Origin: Burkholderiaceae bacterium | GTDB lineage: Bacteria > Pseudomonadota > Gammaproteobacteria > Burkholderiales > Burkholderiaceae_E | Direction of reading: 5' to 3' | Assembly: GCA_023954015.1 (NCBI GenBank) | Contig: JAMLIS010000009.1 | Span: 1-64,000, forward strand | Length of the DNA stretch: 64,000 bases | Shown here: one piece after another, positions 39,455-48,916 of the stretch | How positions within the stretch are numbered: the first letter of the stretch is position 1 | Layout of the letters: each line of letters opens with the position of its first letter | Notes under the pieces: generated by a model | Told to the model about the DNA's origin: nothing | Databases searched by the model: none | Seen by the model: the letters and a program-made list of their open reading frames with translations, nothing else | Translations under genes and position numbers: made by a program

Positions 39455-40768
39455 TCAACGCTCGACGCGCAGCAGCGGCTCGAGCGCGTCGACCGTTCGA
39501 TCGGTTGCGCCGCGATGGCGCGCGGCGAAGGCGAGCGCGCGATCGCTCATCGACTGTCGCCGATCCGCATCGAGCACGACGTCCAGCGTCTCCTTCACCG
39601 CCCGCAGCGCGTCCGGAACGCGAATCGCGGCATCGGCTTCGATCGCGCGCTCGGCTGCGTCGGCGAAATTGAAGGTATGGGGTCCGACGACCACGGGAAC
39701 CCCGGCCGCGCATGCCTCGATCAGGTTCTGCCCGCCGTAGGGAAGCAGCGACCCTCCGATGATCGCGACATCGGCCAGTGCGTACCAGGCGGGCATCTCG
39801 CCCATCGAATCACCGAGCACCACCTGCGCATCGCAGCGCTTGCCGTCGGCGAGAGCGCTTCGTCGGGCGAACCGCCAGCCCCGCGACGCGATCGCCTCGG
39901 CCACCGCGTCGAAGCGCTCCGGATGCCGCGGGACGATCACCAGCAGCGGCGGAAATCGACTGGCCAGCGACGGGGGTTTCAACGCCGTCGCCCACGCGTC
40001 CAGCAACAGCGCCTCCTCGCCGTCGCGCGTGCTCGCCGCAACCACGCAGAAACGCGGCAGACCGTCGGTACGCTGGGTCGCGAGCCAGTCGATTCGCCAC
40101 CGGTGTCCGAGCGCCTCCAGTTTCGGCGCGGCGCCGACGTCGAACTTCAGGTTGCCGAGCACCTTCGCGTCGACTCGACCGAGTTGCGCCAGGCGCTGAG
40201 CATCGTCGGCCGACTGTGCGAGCACCAGATCGAGCCTGGCCAGTGCCGGCTCGATGAGCGCGGCAAAGCGTTGCCCCTTTCGCAGCGAGCGCTCCGACAG
40301 TCGCGCGTTCACCAGCGCGAGACGCACGCCCTCCTCGTGCGCGACGGCCACCAGGTTCGGCCACAACTCGGTCTCCATCAGCAGGCCGACCGATGGCCGC
40401 CAGGCGCGCAGGAAACGACGCACGGCGAACGGGTAGTCGTACGGCAGGTACGCCCGATGGATCCGCGGATGCGAGAAAAGAGCGACGCCCGCCTCGCGGC
40501 CGGTCGGCGTCATGTGCGTGATCAGCAGTTCGTGCTGCGGGTAGCGCTGTAGCAGCGCGTCGACGAGCGGCTGCGCTGCACGCGTCTCGCCTACCGAAAC
40601 CGCGTGCAACCAGATCAGCGGCTGCAGATCGCCGCGCGGCGCGTGGGCCCCGAAGCGCTCGCCGAGGTTGCGTCGATAACCGGGTTGCCGGCGCGACTTC
40701 CAGAGCAGGTGCACGAACAGCCACGGCATCGCCAGGTACCAGGCGATCGTGTAGAGCCAACGGGCCAT
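39455..40768 (-). CDS. waaA: 3-deoxy-D-manno-octulosonic acid (Kdo) transferase
   Basis: An inner-membrane glycosyltransferase of 437 residues that adds Kdo to lipid IVA in LPS core synthesis. It has the N-terminal membrane anchor, WLHAVSVGETRAAQPLV, the acceptor-side ETELWPNL motif (with catalytic Glu) and the GT-B donor site GGSLLPYGGQNLIEACAAGVPVVVGPHTFNF. It converges with tolC with a 4-bp gap. A TAGAAT hexamer at 40808-40813 (minus strand) may be its -10. Confidence 0.95.
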   Translation of the reverse strand: MARWLYTIAWYLAMPWLFVHLLWKSRRQPGYRRNLGERFGAHAPRGDLQPLIWLHAVSVGETRAAQPLVDALLQRYPQHELLITHMTPTGREAGVALFSHPRIHRAYLPYDYPFAVRRFLRAWRPSVGLLMETELWPNLVAVAHEEGVRLALVNARLSERSLRKGQRFAALIEPALARLDLVLAQSADDAQRLAQLGRVDAKVLGNLKFDVGAAPKLEALGHRWRIDWLATQRTDGLPRFCVVAASTRDGEEALLLDAWATALKPPSLASRFPPLLVIVPRHPERFDAVAEAIASRGWRFARRSALADGKRCDAQVVLGDSMGEMPAWYALADVAIIGGSLLPYGGQNLIEACAAGVPVVVGPHTFNFADAAERAIEADAAIRVPDALRAVKETLDVVLDADRRQSMSDRALAFAARHRGATDRTVDALEPLLRVER

Positions 40769-41044
40769 ATCGAGGGAGCGTCGTCCGTGTCGGTGCGCAG
40801 CCGGGCTATTCTAAAGTCACGAGTTGCAAATACCCGGCGCGCGATTCCTCGTGCACCGAAAGCTCCGAGCGGCAAATCCGGTATTTGAACGAAGCGATGG
40901 TTCGCAATCGAGTGAATCGAGCAAAGGATGTCGCCATCCAACGGATCGACGCAGATTTCGCGTATGCTCGCGATCTTTTATGGCAGTATTCCGCGACGTG
41001 CGGAACGAGCCGTGCGCGCCCGATGACCGGAGACCGAAAACAAA

Positions 41045-41401
41045 ATGCCGCGTAAATCCTACGACGCGATCCGCAAGCAGATCGAGAAACTCGAAGCCCA
41101 GGCGGCCAAACTCGAAGCGGTCGCCGACGAAAAGAAGAAGAAGGCCGTCGCGCAGGTGGTCGCGCTGATGAAGAAGCTCGACGTCGCGCCCGAGGATCTC
41201 GCCGGGCATCGCCCGCGTCACGGGCGCAAGCGTGCGGCGGGCAAGGCCGCAGGCAAGAAACCCGGCGCAGCGCGCAAGCCGGTCGCGCCGAAATTCCGCA
41301 ACTCGAAAACCGGGGAAACCTGGAGCGGCCGAGGGCGCACGCCGCGCTGGCTGGCCGCGCTCGAGGCGCAGGGAAAATCGCGCGAAGAATACAGGGTCTG
41401 A
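41045..41401 (+). CDS. H-NS-family nucleoid-structuring protein
   Basis: A 118-residue H-NS/Bph-type DNA-binding protein. The N-terminal coiled-coil oligomerisation region (KQIEKLEAQAAKLEAVADEKKKKAV) is followed by a Lys/Arg/Ala-rich linker and the conserved C-terminal DNA-binding segment FRNSKTGETWSGRGRTPRWL. Such proteins silence AT-rich, often acquired DNA. It sits alone between waaA and the O-antigen locus; the 276 bp before it are visibly richer in A+T than the genes around it. Confidence 0.93.
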   Translation: MPRKSYDAIRKQIEKLEAQAAKLEAVADEKKKKAVAQVVALMKKLDVAPEDLAGHRPRHGRKRAAGKAAGKKPGAARKPVAPKFRNSKTGETWSGRGRTPRWLAALEAQGKSREEYRV

Positions 41402-41444
41402 GCGGAATCCGTAACGGCGACGGGCGCGAGGACTCGGAAGGTTC

Positions 41445-42356
41445 TCAACCGCGATCCGCCAGTTCCTGCAGGACGAGCGCCAATCCGACCCGCCAGTCCG
41501 GCAACTGCAGCGCATAACGCTCGCCGATACGAGAGCAATCCAGCCGGGAGTTCAGGGGGCGCTTCGCCGGAGTCGGATAACACGCGCCCGGAATCGGAAC
41601 GAGTTCCCCGATCTTCAGCGCATCGTTGCCGGCGAGCATTCTCCAGCGCTCGAAGATCGCCTGCGCAAAACCGTACCAGCTCGTTTCGCCCGACGCACAG
41701 AGGTGCATCGTTTCCGGGCGAAAACAGCCCCGTTCCAGCTCGGAAAGTGCGCCGCGCACGATATGCGCGGTCGCATCGGCGATTGCACGCGCCGAAGTCG
41801 GCGCACCGATCTGATCGTCGACCACGCGCAGCGAATGGTGCTCGGCGCCCAGGCGCAGCATGGTCCGTACGAAATTCCTTCCGCGCGCCGCGTAGACCCA
41901 GCTGGTTCTCAATACCAGCCAGTCGCCGCCGGCAGCGGCAACGTTCTGTTCGCCCGCCAGTTTCGAGCGCCCATATGCATTGATCGGCGCTGCAGCTTCG
42001 CTTTCGCGCCGGGATTCGGTGCCGGAGCCGTCGAAGACGTAATCCGTCGAATAGTGGACGAACAGCGCGCCCGTTCGCCGCGCCGCCTCGGCGAGCAGGC
42101 CGGGCGCGATGCCGTTGACGGTCATGGCCAGGCCGGGCTCCTGCTCGGCAGCATCGACCGCCGTCCAGGCCGCCGCGTTCACGACCACCCGTGGGCCGAC
42201 CTCCGCCACCAGCGCAGGCAGGCCGGACGGTTCGAGCAGGTCGGCGCGATCACGGCCACGGGCGACGACTTCGCCGAGCGGCTGCAGGCTGCGCGCGAGT
42301 TCCCAGCCCACCTGACCGGTGGCGCCGAGCAGCAGGATCCGCCCACGCGGCATCAT
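41445..42356 (-). CDS. rmlD: dTDP-4-dehydrorhamnose reductase
   Basis: The last step of dTDP-L-rhamnose synthesis, NAD(P)H-dependent. The 303-residue extended SDR has LLGATGQVGWELARSL, HYSTDYVFDG and the catalytic YGRSK. Two tandem ATGs are present; the first (42356) overlaps the rmlC stop as ATGA and was chosen. It is the last gene of the vapBC-algC-rmlB-rmlC-rmlD unit. Confidence 0.95.
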   Translation of the reverse strand: MMPRGRILLLGATGQVGWELARSLQPLGEVVARGRDRADLLEPSGLPALVAEVGPRVVVNAAAWTAVDAAEQEPGLAMTVNGIAPGLLAEAARRTGALFVHYSTDYVFDGSGTESRRESEAAAPINAYGRSKLAGEQNVAAAGGDWLVLRTSWVYAARGRNFVRTMLRLGAEHHSLRVVDDQIGAPTSARAIADATAHIVRGALSELERGCFRPETMHLCASGETSWYGFAQAIFERWRMLAGNDALKIGELVPIPGACYPTPAKRPLNSRLDCSRIGERYALQLPDWRVGLALVLQELADRG

Positions 42357-42901
42357 TCGAACAGCTCGCAGGCCGCAAGCGGCTGCCCGGCCCTGTCCTT
42401 GGCCGAAAGCAGCGGCTCGATGCCGTCGAGAGGCCATCGGACGTCGACCTGGCAGTCGTTCCACAGCAGGCAGCGCTCGTGCTCGGGCGCGTAATAGTCC
42501 GTCGACTTGTACAGGACCTCTGCCATTTCGGAGATTACGAGGAAGCCGTGTCCGAACCCGGGTGGCACCCACATCTGGCGATAGTTCCGTTCGCTCAACT
42601 CGATGCCGACCCAACGCCCGAAACGCGGCGACGATCGGCGCAGATCGACGGCAACGTCGAAAACGGCACCGCGGGCGACGCGAACGAGTTTTCCCTGCGG
42701 CCGGCGCACCTGATAATGCAGCCCGCGCAGCACGCCGCGTCCCGAGCGGGAATGGTTATCCTGGACGAAACGGACCTCGAGACCGGTTCCGCGGGCGAAC
42801 GCCCGCTCGTTCCAGCTCTCGTAGAAGAAGCCGCGTTCGTCGCCGAAGACTTCCGGTTCGATCACGAGGATGCCGGGCAGCGCCGTCTCGAACACATTCA
42901 T
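42353..42901 (-). CDS. rmlC: dTDP-4-dehydrorhamnose 3,5-epimerase
   Basis: A cupin-fold epimerase of 182 residues in rhamnose synthesis, with the signature SGRGVLRGLHYQ holding the catalytic His, and GFGHGFLVISE later. The start at 42901 (MNVFETALPGILV) matches the family; a Met 16 codons upstream is in the untranslated leader. It overlaps rmlD by ATGA. Confidence 0.95.
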   Translation of the reverse strand: MNVFETALPGILVIEPEVFGDERGFFYESWNERAFARGTGLEVRFVQDNHSRSGRGVLRGLHYQVRRPQGKLVRVARGAVFDVAVDLRRSSPRFGRWVGIELSERNYRQMWVPPGFGHGFLVISEMAEVLYKSTDYYAPEHERCLLWNDCQVDVRWPLDGIEPLLSAKDRAGQPLAACELFE

Positions 42902-42983
42902 CGTCGAGTTCCTCGGGAATCCGCGGCATCGGGCAGGCGGATCGGACACTGTCCGTAACCGCTCCTGGCCAGCGCCTGGGTTC

Positions 42984-44051
42984 TCACGCGTCGCCCCCGG
43001 TGCAACGGTCGATCACGACCCGATCCCGGTAGGCGCCCGACTGCACCTGCTCCACCCATCGGCGATTGTCGAGGTACCAGCGGACCGTGAGCTCGAGCCC
43101 GCTCTGGAAGCTTTCACGGGGACGCCAGCCGAGGTGCCTTTCCAGCTTGCTCGTGTCGACGGCATAGCGCCGGTCATGACCGGGCCGATCGGCGACGAAG
43201 CGGATCAGGCGCTCGTACGACCCTGCGGCATCGGGACGCAGGCGATCCAGCAGCGCGCAGACCGCAGCGACGACATCCCGGTTCGTTCGCTCGCTGTTGC
43301 CGCCCACATTGTAGGTTTCACCCGGCCGGGCGCGGGCGAGCACTTCCCGGATCGCCGCGCAATGGTCGCCGACGTACAGCCAGTCGCGCACGTGCGCCCC
43401 GTCGCCATAGACCGGCAAGGGCTTGCCGGAAAGCGCGTTGACGATCATCGAAGGGATCAGCTTCTCCGGAAACTGCCGAGGTCCGTAATTGTTCGAGCAG
43501 TTGGTCCTCAGCACCGGCAAGCCGTAGGTATGGTGCCAGGCGCGTGCCAGGTGGTCGGAGGCGGCCTTCGACGCCGAATAGGGGCTGTTGGGCGCATAGG
43601 CGCTCGTCTCGCGAAAAGCCGGATCATCGGGGCCGAGCGAGCCATAGACCTCGTCGGTCGACACGTGCAGGAAGCGGAAAGCATCGCGCTCTGCGCCGGG
43701 CAGCGCCGACCAATACCGTCGCGCCGCCTCCAGCAACGTGAACGTCCCCTCGATGTTCGTGCGAACGAATTGCCGGGGTCCGTGGATGGAGCGGTCCACG
43801 TGAGTCTCGGCCGCAAAATGCACGAGCGCGCGTGGTCGATGGGATGCCAGCAGCGAATCGAGCAAAGCGCCGTCGCAGATGTCTCCGTGCACGAAGACAT
43901 GGCGCGGGTCGCCCCGTATCGCCTCGAGGCTGTGCAGGTTGCCGGCGTAGGTGAGCGCATCGAGGTTGACGACGGCCTCTCCCGTGCCGTTCAACCAGTC
44001 GAGAACGAAATTCGCGCCGATGAAGCCGGCGCCTCCGGTGACGAGGATCAT
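42984..44051 (-). CDS. rmlB: dTDP-glucose 4,6-dehydratase
   Basis: An extended SDR of 355 residues forming the 4-keto-6-deoxy sugar. It has the cofactor site [16 protein letters not shown], the catalytic [14 protein letters not shown] (Asp-Glu pair) and [10 protein letters not shown] (Tyr-Lys). ATG at 44051 is the family start. It lies 7 bp after algC and 82 bp before rmlC. rmlA, the thymidylyltransferase that normally accompanies it, is not in this window. Confidence 0.95.
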   Translation of the reverse strand: MILVTGGAGFIGANFVLDWLNGTGEAVVNLDALTYAGNLHSLEAIRGDPRHVFVHGDICDGALLDSLLASHRPRALVHFAAETHVDRSIHGPRQFVRTNIEGTFTLLEAARRYWSALPGAERDAFRFLHVSTDEVYGSLGPDDPAFRETSAYAPNSPYSASKAASDHLARAWHHTYGLPVLRTNCSNNYGPRQFPEKLIPSMIVNALSGKPLPVYGDGAHVRDWLYVGDHCAAIREVLARARPGETYNVGGNSERTNRDVVAAVCALLDRLRPDAAGSYERLIRFVADRPGHDRRYAVDTSKLERHLGWRPRESFQSGLELTVRWYLDNRRWVEQVQSGAYRDRVVIDRCTGGDA

Positions 44052-44058
44052 CCGCCCG

Positions 44059-45450
44059 CTAGAAGGGCAAGGACGCTGCGGGCGCGACCGCGAGGATCGC
44101 ACGGCGGAACTCGTCCTGGATCCGGGCGAGCGCCTCCGGCGTATCGGCCTCGAACCGGATCACGACCACCGGCGTGGTGTTCGAAGCCCTTGCGAGCGCG
44201 AATCCATGGGGGTACTCGACGCGAACGCCGTCGATCGTGATGACGTCGGTTGCACCATCGAAGCGCGCTTCTCGCTGCAGTCTGTCCACCAGGGCAAAAT
44301 TCTCGCCCTCGGCGGTCTTCAGATGCAGTTCCGGCGTCGCCGGTGAATCGGGCAGCGAATCGAGCACGGCGGAAGGGTCGGCATGCCGCGCAAGAATTTC
44401 GAGAAGACGTGCGCCGGCATACAGCCCGTCGTCGAACCCGTACCAGCGTTCCTTGAAAAAAATGTGGCCGCTCATCTCGCCGGCCAGCGGCGCACCGCTC
44501 TCCTTCAGTTTCGCCTTGATCAGCGAGTGCCCGGTGCGCCACATCGTCGGACGGCCGCCGTGGGCGCGAACGAACGACGCGACGTGCCGGCTGCACTTGA
44601 CGTCGTAGATGATCTCCGCACCGGGATTGCGCGAAAGCACGTCCTGTGCGAACAGCATCAGCTGGCGATCGGGCCAGATGATGTTGCCTTGCTTCGTGAC
44701 GACACCGAGCCGATCGCCGTCGCCGTCGAAAGCCAGCCCGATCTCCGCGTCGGTCTCGCGCAGGCAGCGGATCAGGTCCTGCAGGTTTTCCGGATGCGCC
44801 GGATCGGGGTGGTGGTTCGGAAAGGTTCCGTCGACTTCGCAGAACAATTCGATCGGCTCGCAGCCGAGCGCGCGAAAGAGCTGCGGAGCGACCGCGCCGG
44901 CGACGCCGTTGCCGCAATCGATCGCGATCTTCATCGGGCGGGCCAGCTTCACGTCGCCGGTGATCCGGTCGACGTAACGCTGCATCGGATCCACCGCGCG
45001 ACGACCGCCCCGCTGCGATTCGGGAACGCTTTGCAGCGACCCCGACTCGACGACCTCGCGCAGCGACTGGATGGCGTCACCGTAGATGGCGTCGCCCGCG
45101 ATCACCATCTTCAGTCCGTTGTAATCCGGCGGATTGTGGCTGCCGGTGACGGCGACGCCGGTTCCGGTGCCCAGTTCGAAGGTCGCGTAGTACACGACGG
45201 GCGTGGGCACCATGCCGATGTCGATCACGTCGATGCCGGCGTCGCGGAAACCCTCGGCCAGCGCGCTCGACAACGCCGGCCCCGACAGGCGACCGTCACG
45301 GCCGATGACCGTCTCGCGCGCGCCGGCCTCACGCGCCTGCGCGCCGAGAGCAAGACCGATCGATCGCACGACGTCTTCGCCAAGCGTGTCGCCGACGATG
45401 CCGCGGATGTCGTAGGCCTTGAAGATCGAAGGAGAAACGTCGATGGACAT
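44059..45450 (-). CDS. algC: Phosphomannomutase/phosphoglucomutase
   Basis: A 463-residue alpha-D-phosphohexomutase that interconverts 6- and 1-phospho sugars for LPS and exopolysaccharide precursors; it supplies glucose-1-phosphate to the rhamnose pathway. The phosphoserine loop ([15 protein letters not shown]), metal loop (FDGDGDRLG) and sugar loop (GEMSGHIFF) are intact. The ATG shares one base with the vapC stop (TGATG), so ribosomes can reinitiate from the toxin gene. Confidence 0.93.
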   Translation of the reverse strand: MSIDVSPSIFKAYDIRGIVGDTLGEDVVRSIGLALGAQAREAGARETVIGRDGRLSGPALSSALAEGFRDAGIDVIDIGMVPTPVVYYATFELGTGTGVAVTGSHNPPDYNGLKMVIAGDAIYGDAIQSLREVVESGSLQSVPESQRGGRRAVDPMQRYVDRITGDVKLARPMKIAIDCGNGVAGAVAPQLFRALGCEPIELFCEVDGTFPNHHPDPAHPENLQDLIRCLRETDAEIGLAFDGDGDRLGVVTKQGNIIWPDRQLMLFAQDVLSRNPGAEIIYDVKCSRHVASFVRAHGGRPTMWRTGHSLIKAKLKESGAPLAGEMSGHIFFKERWYGFDDGLYAGARLLEILARHADPSAVLDSLPDSPATPELHLKTAEGENFALVDRLQREARFDGATDVITIDGVRVEYPHGFALARASNTTPVVVIRFEADTPEALARIQDEFRRAILAVAPAASLPF

Positions 45451-45851
45451 CAAGCAGGAAGCTCCACGAGCCGAAGGTCGGTGCATTCGGCAATGGCGCG
45501 AAAATCGCGATCCTTGGTCAGCAACGCCAGATCGTGCCGCAGGCATCCCTGCGCAATCAGGCAGTCGACGGTCGAACGGACCGTTCGTCCTCGCGATCGA
45601 CATGCCCGAAAGATCCGCGCGGCCTCGAGGTAGTCGCCGCGATGGGCTTCGGGCAGTTCATCGAAGGCTTCCAGCAGATGAGCGATGCGGGCTGCCTCGG
45701 CGTCGCTGCGAAAACCGGAGAGAACCTCGACGAGCACGATCCCCGGAATCTCGATGGGCTCCCCGTCGGCAATCGATCCAGCCAACAGTTGCGCCTCAGC
45801 GGAATCGTGCGCATTGAAGAAGTCGATCCAGACCGAGGTATCAACCAGCAC
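45450..45851 (-). CDS. vapC: VapC-type PIN-domain toxin
   Basis: A 133-residue PIN ribonuclease. The acidic active site is complete: Asp4 (VLVDTSVWIDFF), Glu42 (VLVEVLSGF), Asp96 (TVDCLIAQ) and Asp114/116 (LLTKDRDF). The start is GTG at 45851, inside the last codons of the antitoxin gene (11-bp overlap); the frame is open for 25 codons upstream but those are atypical. VapC toxins cleave tRNA or rRNA when free of antitoxin. The stop overlaps the algC start. Confidence 0.9.
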   Translation of the reverse strand: MLVDTSVWIDFFNAHDSAEAQLLAGSIADGEPIEIPGIVLVEVLSGFRSDAEAARIAHLLEAFDELPEAHRGDYLEAARIFRACRSRGRTVRSTVDCLIAQGCLRHDLALLTKDRDFRAIAECTDLRLVELPA

Positions 45852-46059
45852 CGCCGGCGCCCCGGTTTCGCACGGCTCTGAGCAGATCGAGGTCGCCGTG
45901 CCAGCGAACCTTGCCGCGTAGCGCAAGCAGCTCCCGACGCTTCAGGGATTTCGACAACTCGACGAGAGCAGCGTTGATCGCGGCCTTCTTCGTTTCGAAG
46001 GCACCGAGGCGGAGAACCTCCTGCAGCAAATCGTCATCGACTTCGACGTGCGTTTTCAT
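45841..46059 (-). CDS. vapB: VapB-type antitoxin
   Basis: A 72-residue antitoxin with an N-terminal ribbon-helix-helix of VapB type (MKTHVEVDDDLLQEVLRLGAFETKKAAINAAL). The C-terminal part (ELLALRGKVRWHGDLDLLRA) is typical of the toxin-wrapping segment. It would bind VapC and repress the operon promoter. The unit starts 135 bp downstream of the dehydratase gene; a TATCCT hexamer just upstream could be a -10, without a clear -35. Confidence 0.88.
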   Translation of the reverse strand: MKTHVEVDDDLLQEVLRLGAFETKKAAINAALVELSKSLKRRELLALRGKVRWHGDLDLLRAVRNRGAGGAG

Positions 46060-46194
46060 CGACGCAGGATAGCACCCTGTGTACATGAATGAGCGAATTC
46101 CGTGGACATAGACCGCCCGGACAGACTGCCGGCGTTTGTCCAGCCCAGCCACATCTCACCAGATACCGATATTGCTCGGGGCGTGCGTCAAGCG

Positions 46195-48102
46195 CTATGC
46201 GCCGCCCGCCGCCGAGTTCTTGCCCATCACGACGCGCAGCGCAGGCGCCTGCCTCGGCAGAAAAGGCGTGTACTCCGGCACTCTCGCAGCCAGATCCTTG
46301 CGCACCGTCGCGTCGTCGGCGGGCGCAGACTGCTCGAGCCAGCTTCTCAGCGACGCGAGGAAGTCGACGTCCACCGGACGCGATCGCGCAATGCGCAGCT
46401 TCGGATGCGGCGTCTCGCGCGTCTGCTCGGCGTCGGCAAGCAACTCCTCGTAGAGCTTCTCGCCGGGGCGCAGTCCGGTGAATTCGATGCGAATGTCGGA
46501 TTCCGAGTAACCGGACAGGTGGATCATGTTGCGCGCGAGATCGACGATGCGCACCGGCTCGCCCATGTCGAGCACGAAGATCTCGCCGCCGGTACCCATC
46601 GCGGCGGCCTGCAGCACGAGTTGGGCGGCTTCCGGGATCGACATGAAATAGCGCGTGATCTCGGGGTGCGTAACCGTGATGGGGCCGCCCTTGGCGATCT
46701 GCGCCTGGAACTTCGGGATCACGCTGCCGGCGCTGCCGAGCACGTTGCCGAAGCGGACGATCTCGAACTGCGTGGAACCTCCGGAGGCCTGCAGCGCCTG
46801 GCAGGCCATCTCGGCCAGGCGCTTGGTCGCGCCCATGACGTTCGTCGGATTGACGGCCTTGTCGGTGGAGATGAGGACGAAGCGTTCTGCACCGAAGTCG
46901 CGCGCGCATTCGGCCACGCTCAACGTGCCGAGCACGTTGTTGCGCACCGCCTGCCAGGCATTGCCGACCTCCATCAAGGGAACGTGCTTGTAGGCGGCGG
47001 CGTGGAAGATCACCTGCGGCCGATAGGCCGCGAAGAGTTGCCGCAACCGCTCCTCGTCCTTGACGTCCCCGATCAAGGGCACGATCGGGACTTCGGGACG
47101 ATTCGCGCTGAACCATTGCTCGAGCGAGTAGAGCGAGAACTCGTTGTGCTCGAGGAGGATGAGCCGGGACGAATCGAAGCGCGCGAGCTGCCGGCAGAGT
47201 TCACCACCGATCGAGCCGCCGGCCCCGGTGACGAGCACCGTCTTGCCGGCGAGCATCTCGTGGACATGTTCGCTGTCGATGTGCACGGTCTCCCGGCTCA
47301 GCAGGTCGTCGATCTCGAGCGGACGGATCGACGAAACGGAAACGCGGCCCGAGATGATGTCGTCGGCTGCCGGAACGGTGAACACGCGCGCACCCGCACG
47401 AACCGCGAGATCGGCAGCGCGACGGCGCACCGAAGTGGATATCGAAGGAAGCGCGAGGATGACATGCCGGGCCTTCTCCTGGGCGATCACGCGCGGAAGC
47501 GCGTCGATCGCGCCGAAGATCGGCACGCCGAAGACCTCCCGCTTCCACTTGGCCGGATCGTCGTCGAGCAGCCCGACGACTCGCCAATCAGGATTGCGGG
47601 AAAGGTCGCGCACGAGCATCGCGCCGCCGCGGCCGGCGCCGACGACGAGGACCGGCTTGCCCTGCCCGACCAGACCGCCGTACAGGCGATGCTCCTTGAG
47701 CATCCGGTACGCGACACGCCCACCTGCCATCCAGGCGACCAGCAGCAGCGGATAGAGCACCACCACCGAGCGCGGCACCCCCAGCGGGTCGCGATACAGG
47801 ACCGCGAAAACCAATGCTGCGATCGAGGACGCCGCCACCGCGCGCAGCACGCGGTTCAGGTCGGGCAGGCTCGCGAAGATCCACAGCCCCCGATACAGGC
47901 CTGCGACCCGGCACGCGAGCGCGTGCGCCGGAACCAGCACGAGCATGCCGACGATCATGTGCCGCTCGTACGCATCGGGCCAATCGAAATTGAAGCGCAG
48001 CAGGAAGGCTCCCGTCCATGCCGCCACGGGCCCGGCGAGATCGAAAAGGAAGGCGAGCGTACTGAGGAACGAAGCGCGCCAGAGCCGCTGTTCGTTTTCC
48101 AT
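46195..48102 (-). CDS. WbpM/PglF-type membrane UDP-GlcNAc 4,6-dehydratase
   Basis: A 635-residue nucleotide-sugar dehydratase of the CapD/WbpM family. The first 130 residues contain four membrane helices. A CoA-binding-like domain (PVLVVGAGRGGAMLVRDL) and the SDR core (VLVTGAGGSIGGELCRQL) follow, with the catalytic pattern STDKAVNPTNVMGATKR in which Met replaces the usual Tyr, as in WbpM and PglF. The product, a UDP-4-keto-6-deoxy-GlcNAc, is what the PglE- and PglD-like enzymes at 50-52 kb would use. It diverges from wbpD. Confidence 0.92.
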   Translation of the reverse strand: MENEQRLWRASFLSTLAFLFDLAGPVAAWTGAFLLRFNFDWPDAYERHMIVGMLVLVPAHALACRVAGLYRGLWIFASLPDLNRVLRAVAASSIAALVFAVLYRDPLGVPRSVVVLYPLLLVAWMAGGRVAYRMLKEHRLYGGLVGQGKPVLVVGAGRGGAMLVRDLSRNPDWRVVGLLDDDPAKWKREVFGVPIFGAIDALPRVIAQEKARHVILALPSISTSVRRRAADLAVRAGARVFTVPAADDIISGRVSVSSIRPLEIDDLLSRETVHIDSEHVHEMLAGKTVLVTGAGGSIGGELCRQLARFDSSRLILLEHNEFSLYSLEQWFSANRPEVPIVPLIGDVKDEERLRQLFAAYRPQVIFHAAAYKHVPLMEVGNAWQAVRNNVLGTLSVAECARDFGAERFVLISTDKAVNPTNVMGATKRLAEMACQALQASGGSTQFEIVRFGNVLGSAGSVIPKFQAQIAKGGPITVTHPEITRYFMSIPEAAQLVLQAAAMGTGGEIFVLDMGEPVRIVDLARNMIHLSGYSESDIRIEFTGLRPGEKLYEELLADAEQTRETPHPKLRIARSRPVDVDFLASLRSWLEQSAPADDATVRKDLAARVPEYTPFLPRQAPALRVVMGKNSAAGGA

Positions 48103-48302
48103 TGGGGCGCCTGCAACGATCGGGCGCAGGAGTGCGCACGGGCGCGATCTTACGCTGCCCCCGACGACCCCCACGGGGAAACCCGCAGTCCGGCACGAAG
48201 CTCGCGACACGACAGCGCGCGATCCCCTGTCCCGCAACGGGTCCGGACGCCCGCGTGGCGTACCGTAGAATGCCGTCCGGCATCAGTACGCAGGAAGAAT
48301 GA

Positions 48303-48884
48303 ATGGGCAGCGTCGACATCCATCCGTCGGCCATCGCCGACGAAGGCGCGCGGATCGGCGCGGGCACGCGGATCTGGCACTGGACGCACGTGTGCGCGGG
48401 GGCCCGGATCGGTAGCCGCTGCTCACTGGGACAGAACGTCTTCGTCGGCAACCGGGTCGTGATCGGCGATCGAGTGAAGATCCAGAACAACGTCTCCGTC
48501 TACGACAACGTGACGATCGAGGACGACGTGTTCTGCGGCCCGAGCATGGTGTTCACCAACGTGTACAACCCGCGCGCGGCCGTCGAGCGCAAGAGCGAGT
48601 ACCGCGACACGATCGTGCGACGCGGCGCAACGCTCGGCGCGAATTGCACGATCGTCTGCGGCGTGACGATCGGCGAATATGCATTCATCGGCGCCGGCGC
48701 GGTCGTGAACCGTCACGTGCCGGCCTACGCGCTGATGGTCGGCGTGCCGGCGCGCCAGATCGGCTGGATGAGCCGGCACGGCGAGCGACTCGACCTGCCG
48801 TTGAGGGGAAGCGGCGAAGCCACCTGCCCGCATACCCGCGACCGGTATCGCCTCCACGACGGCATCTGCGAGCTCCAATCCTGA
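48303..48884 (+). CDS. wbpD: UDP-2-acetamido-3-amino-2,3-dideoxyglucuronate N-acetyltransferase (WbpD-like)
   Basis: A left-handed beta-helix (hexapeptide repeat) acetyltransferase of 193 residues. Repeats run from about residue 12 to 145, with the inserted loop [18 protein letters not shown] characteristic of WbpD/WlbB, which acetylates the 3-amino group on the way to UDP-ManNAc(3NAc)A-type sugars. wbpE follows 32 bp downstream. These are the only two plus-strand genes within the polysaccharide locus. Confidence 0.92.
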   Translation: MGSVDIHPSAIADEGARIGAGTRIWHWTHVCAGARIGSRCSLGQNVFVGNRVVIGDRVKIQNNVSVYDNVTIEDDVFCGPSMVFTNVYNPRAAVERKSEYRDTIVRRGATLGANCTIVCGVTIGEYAFIGAGAVVNRHVPAYALMVGVPARQIGWMSRHGERLDLPLRGSGEATCPHTRDRYRLHDGICELQS

Positions 48885-48916
48885 CCCGAGACTCCGGCAC
48901 GCCACCGGACACCCGC

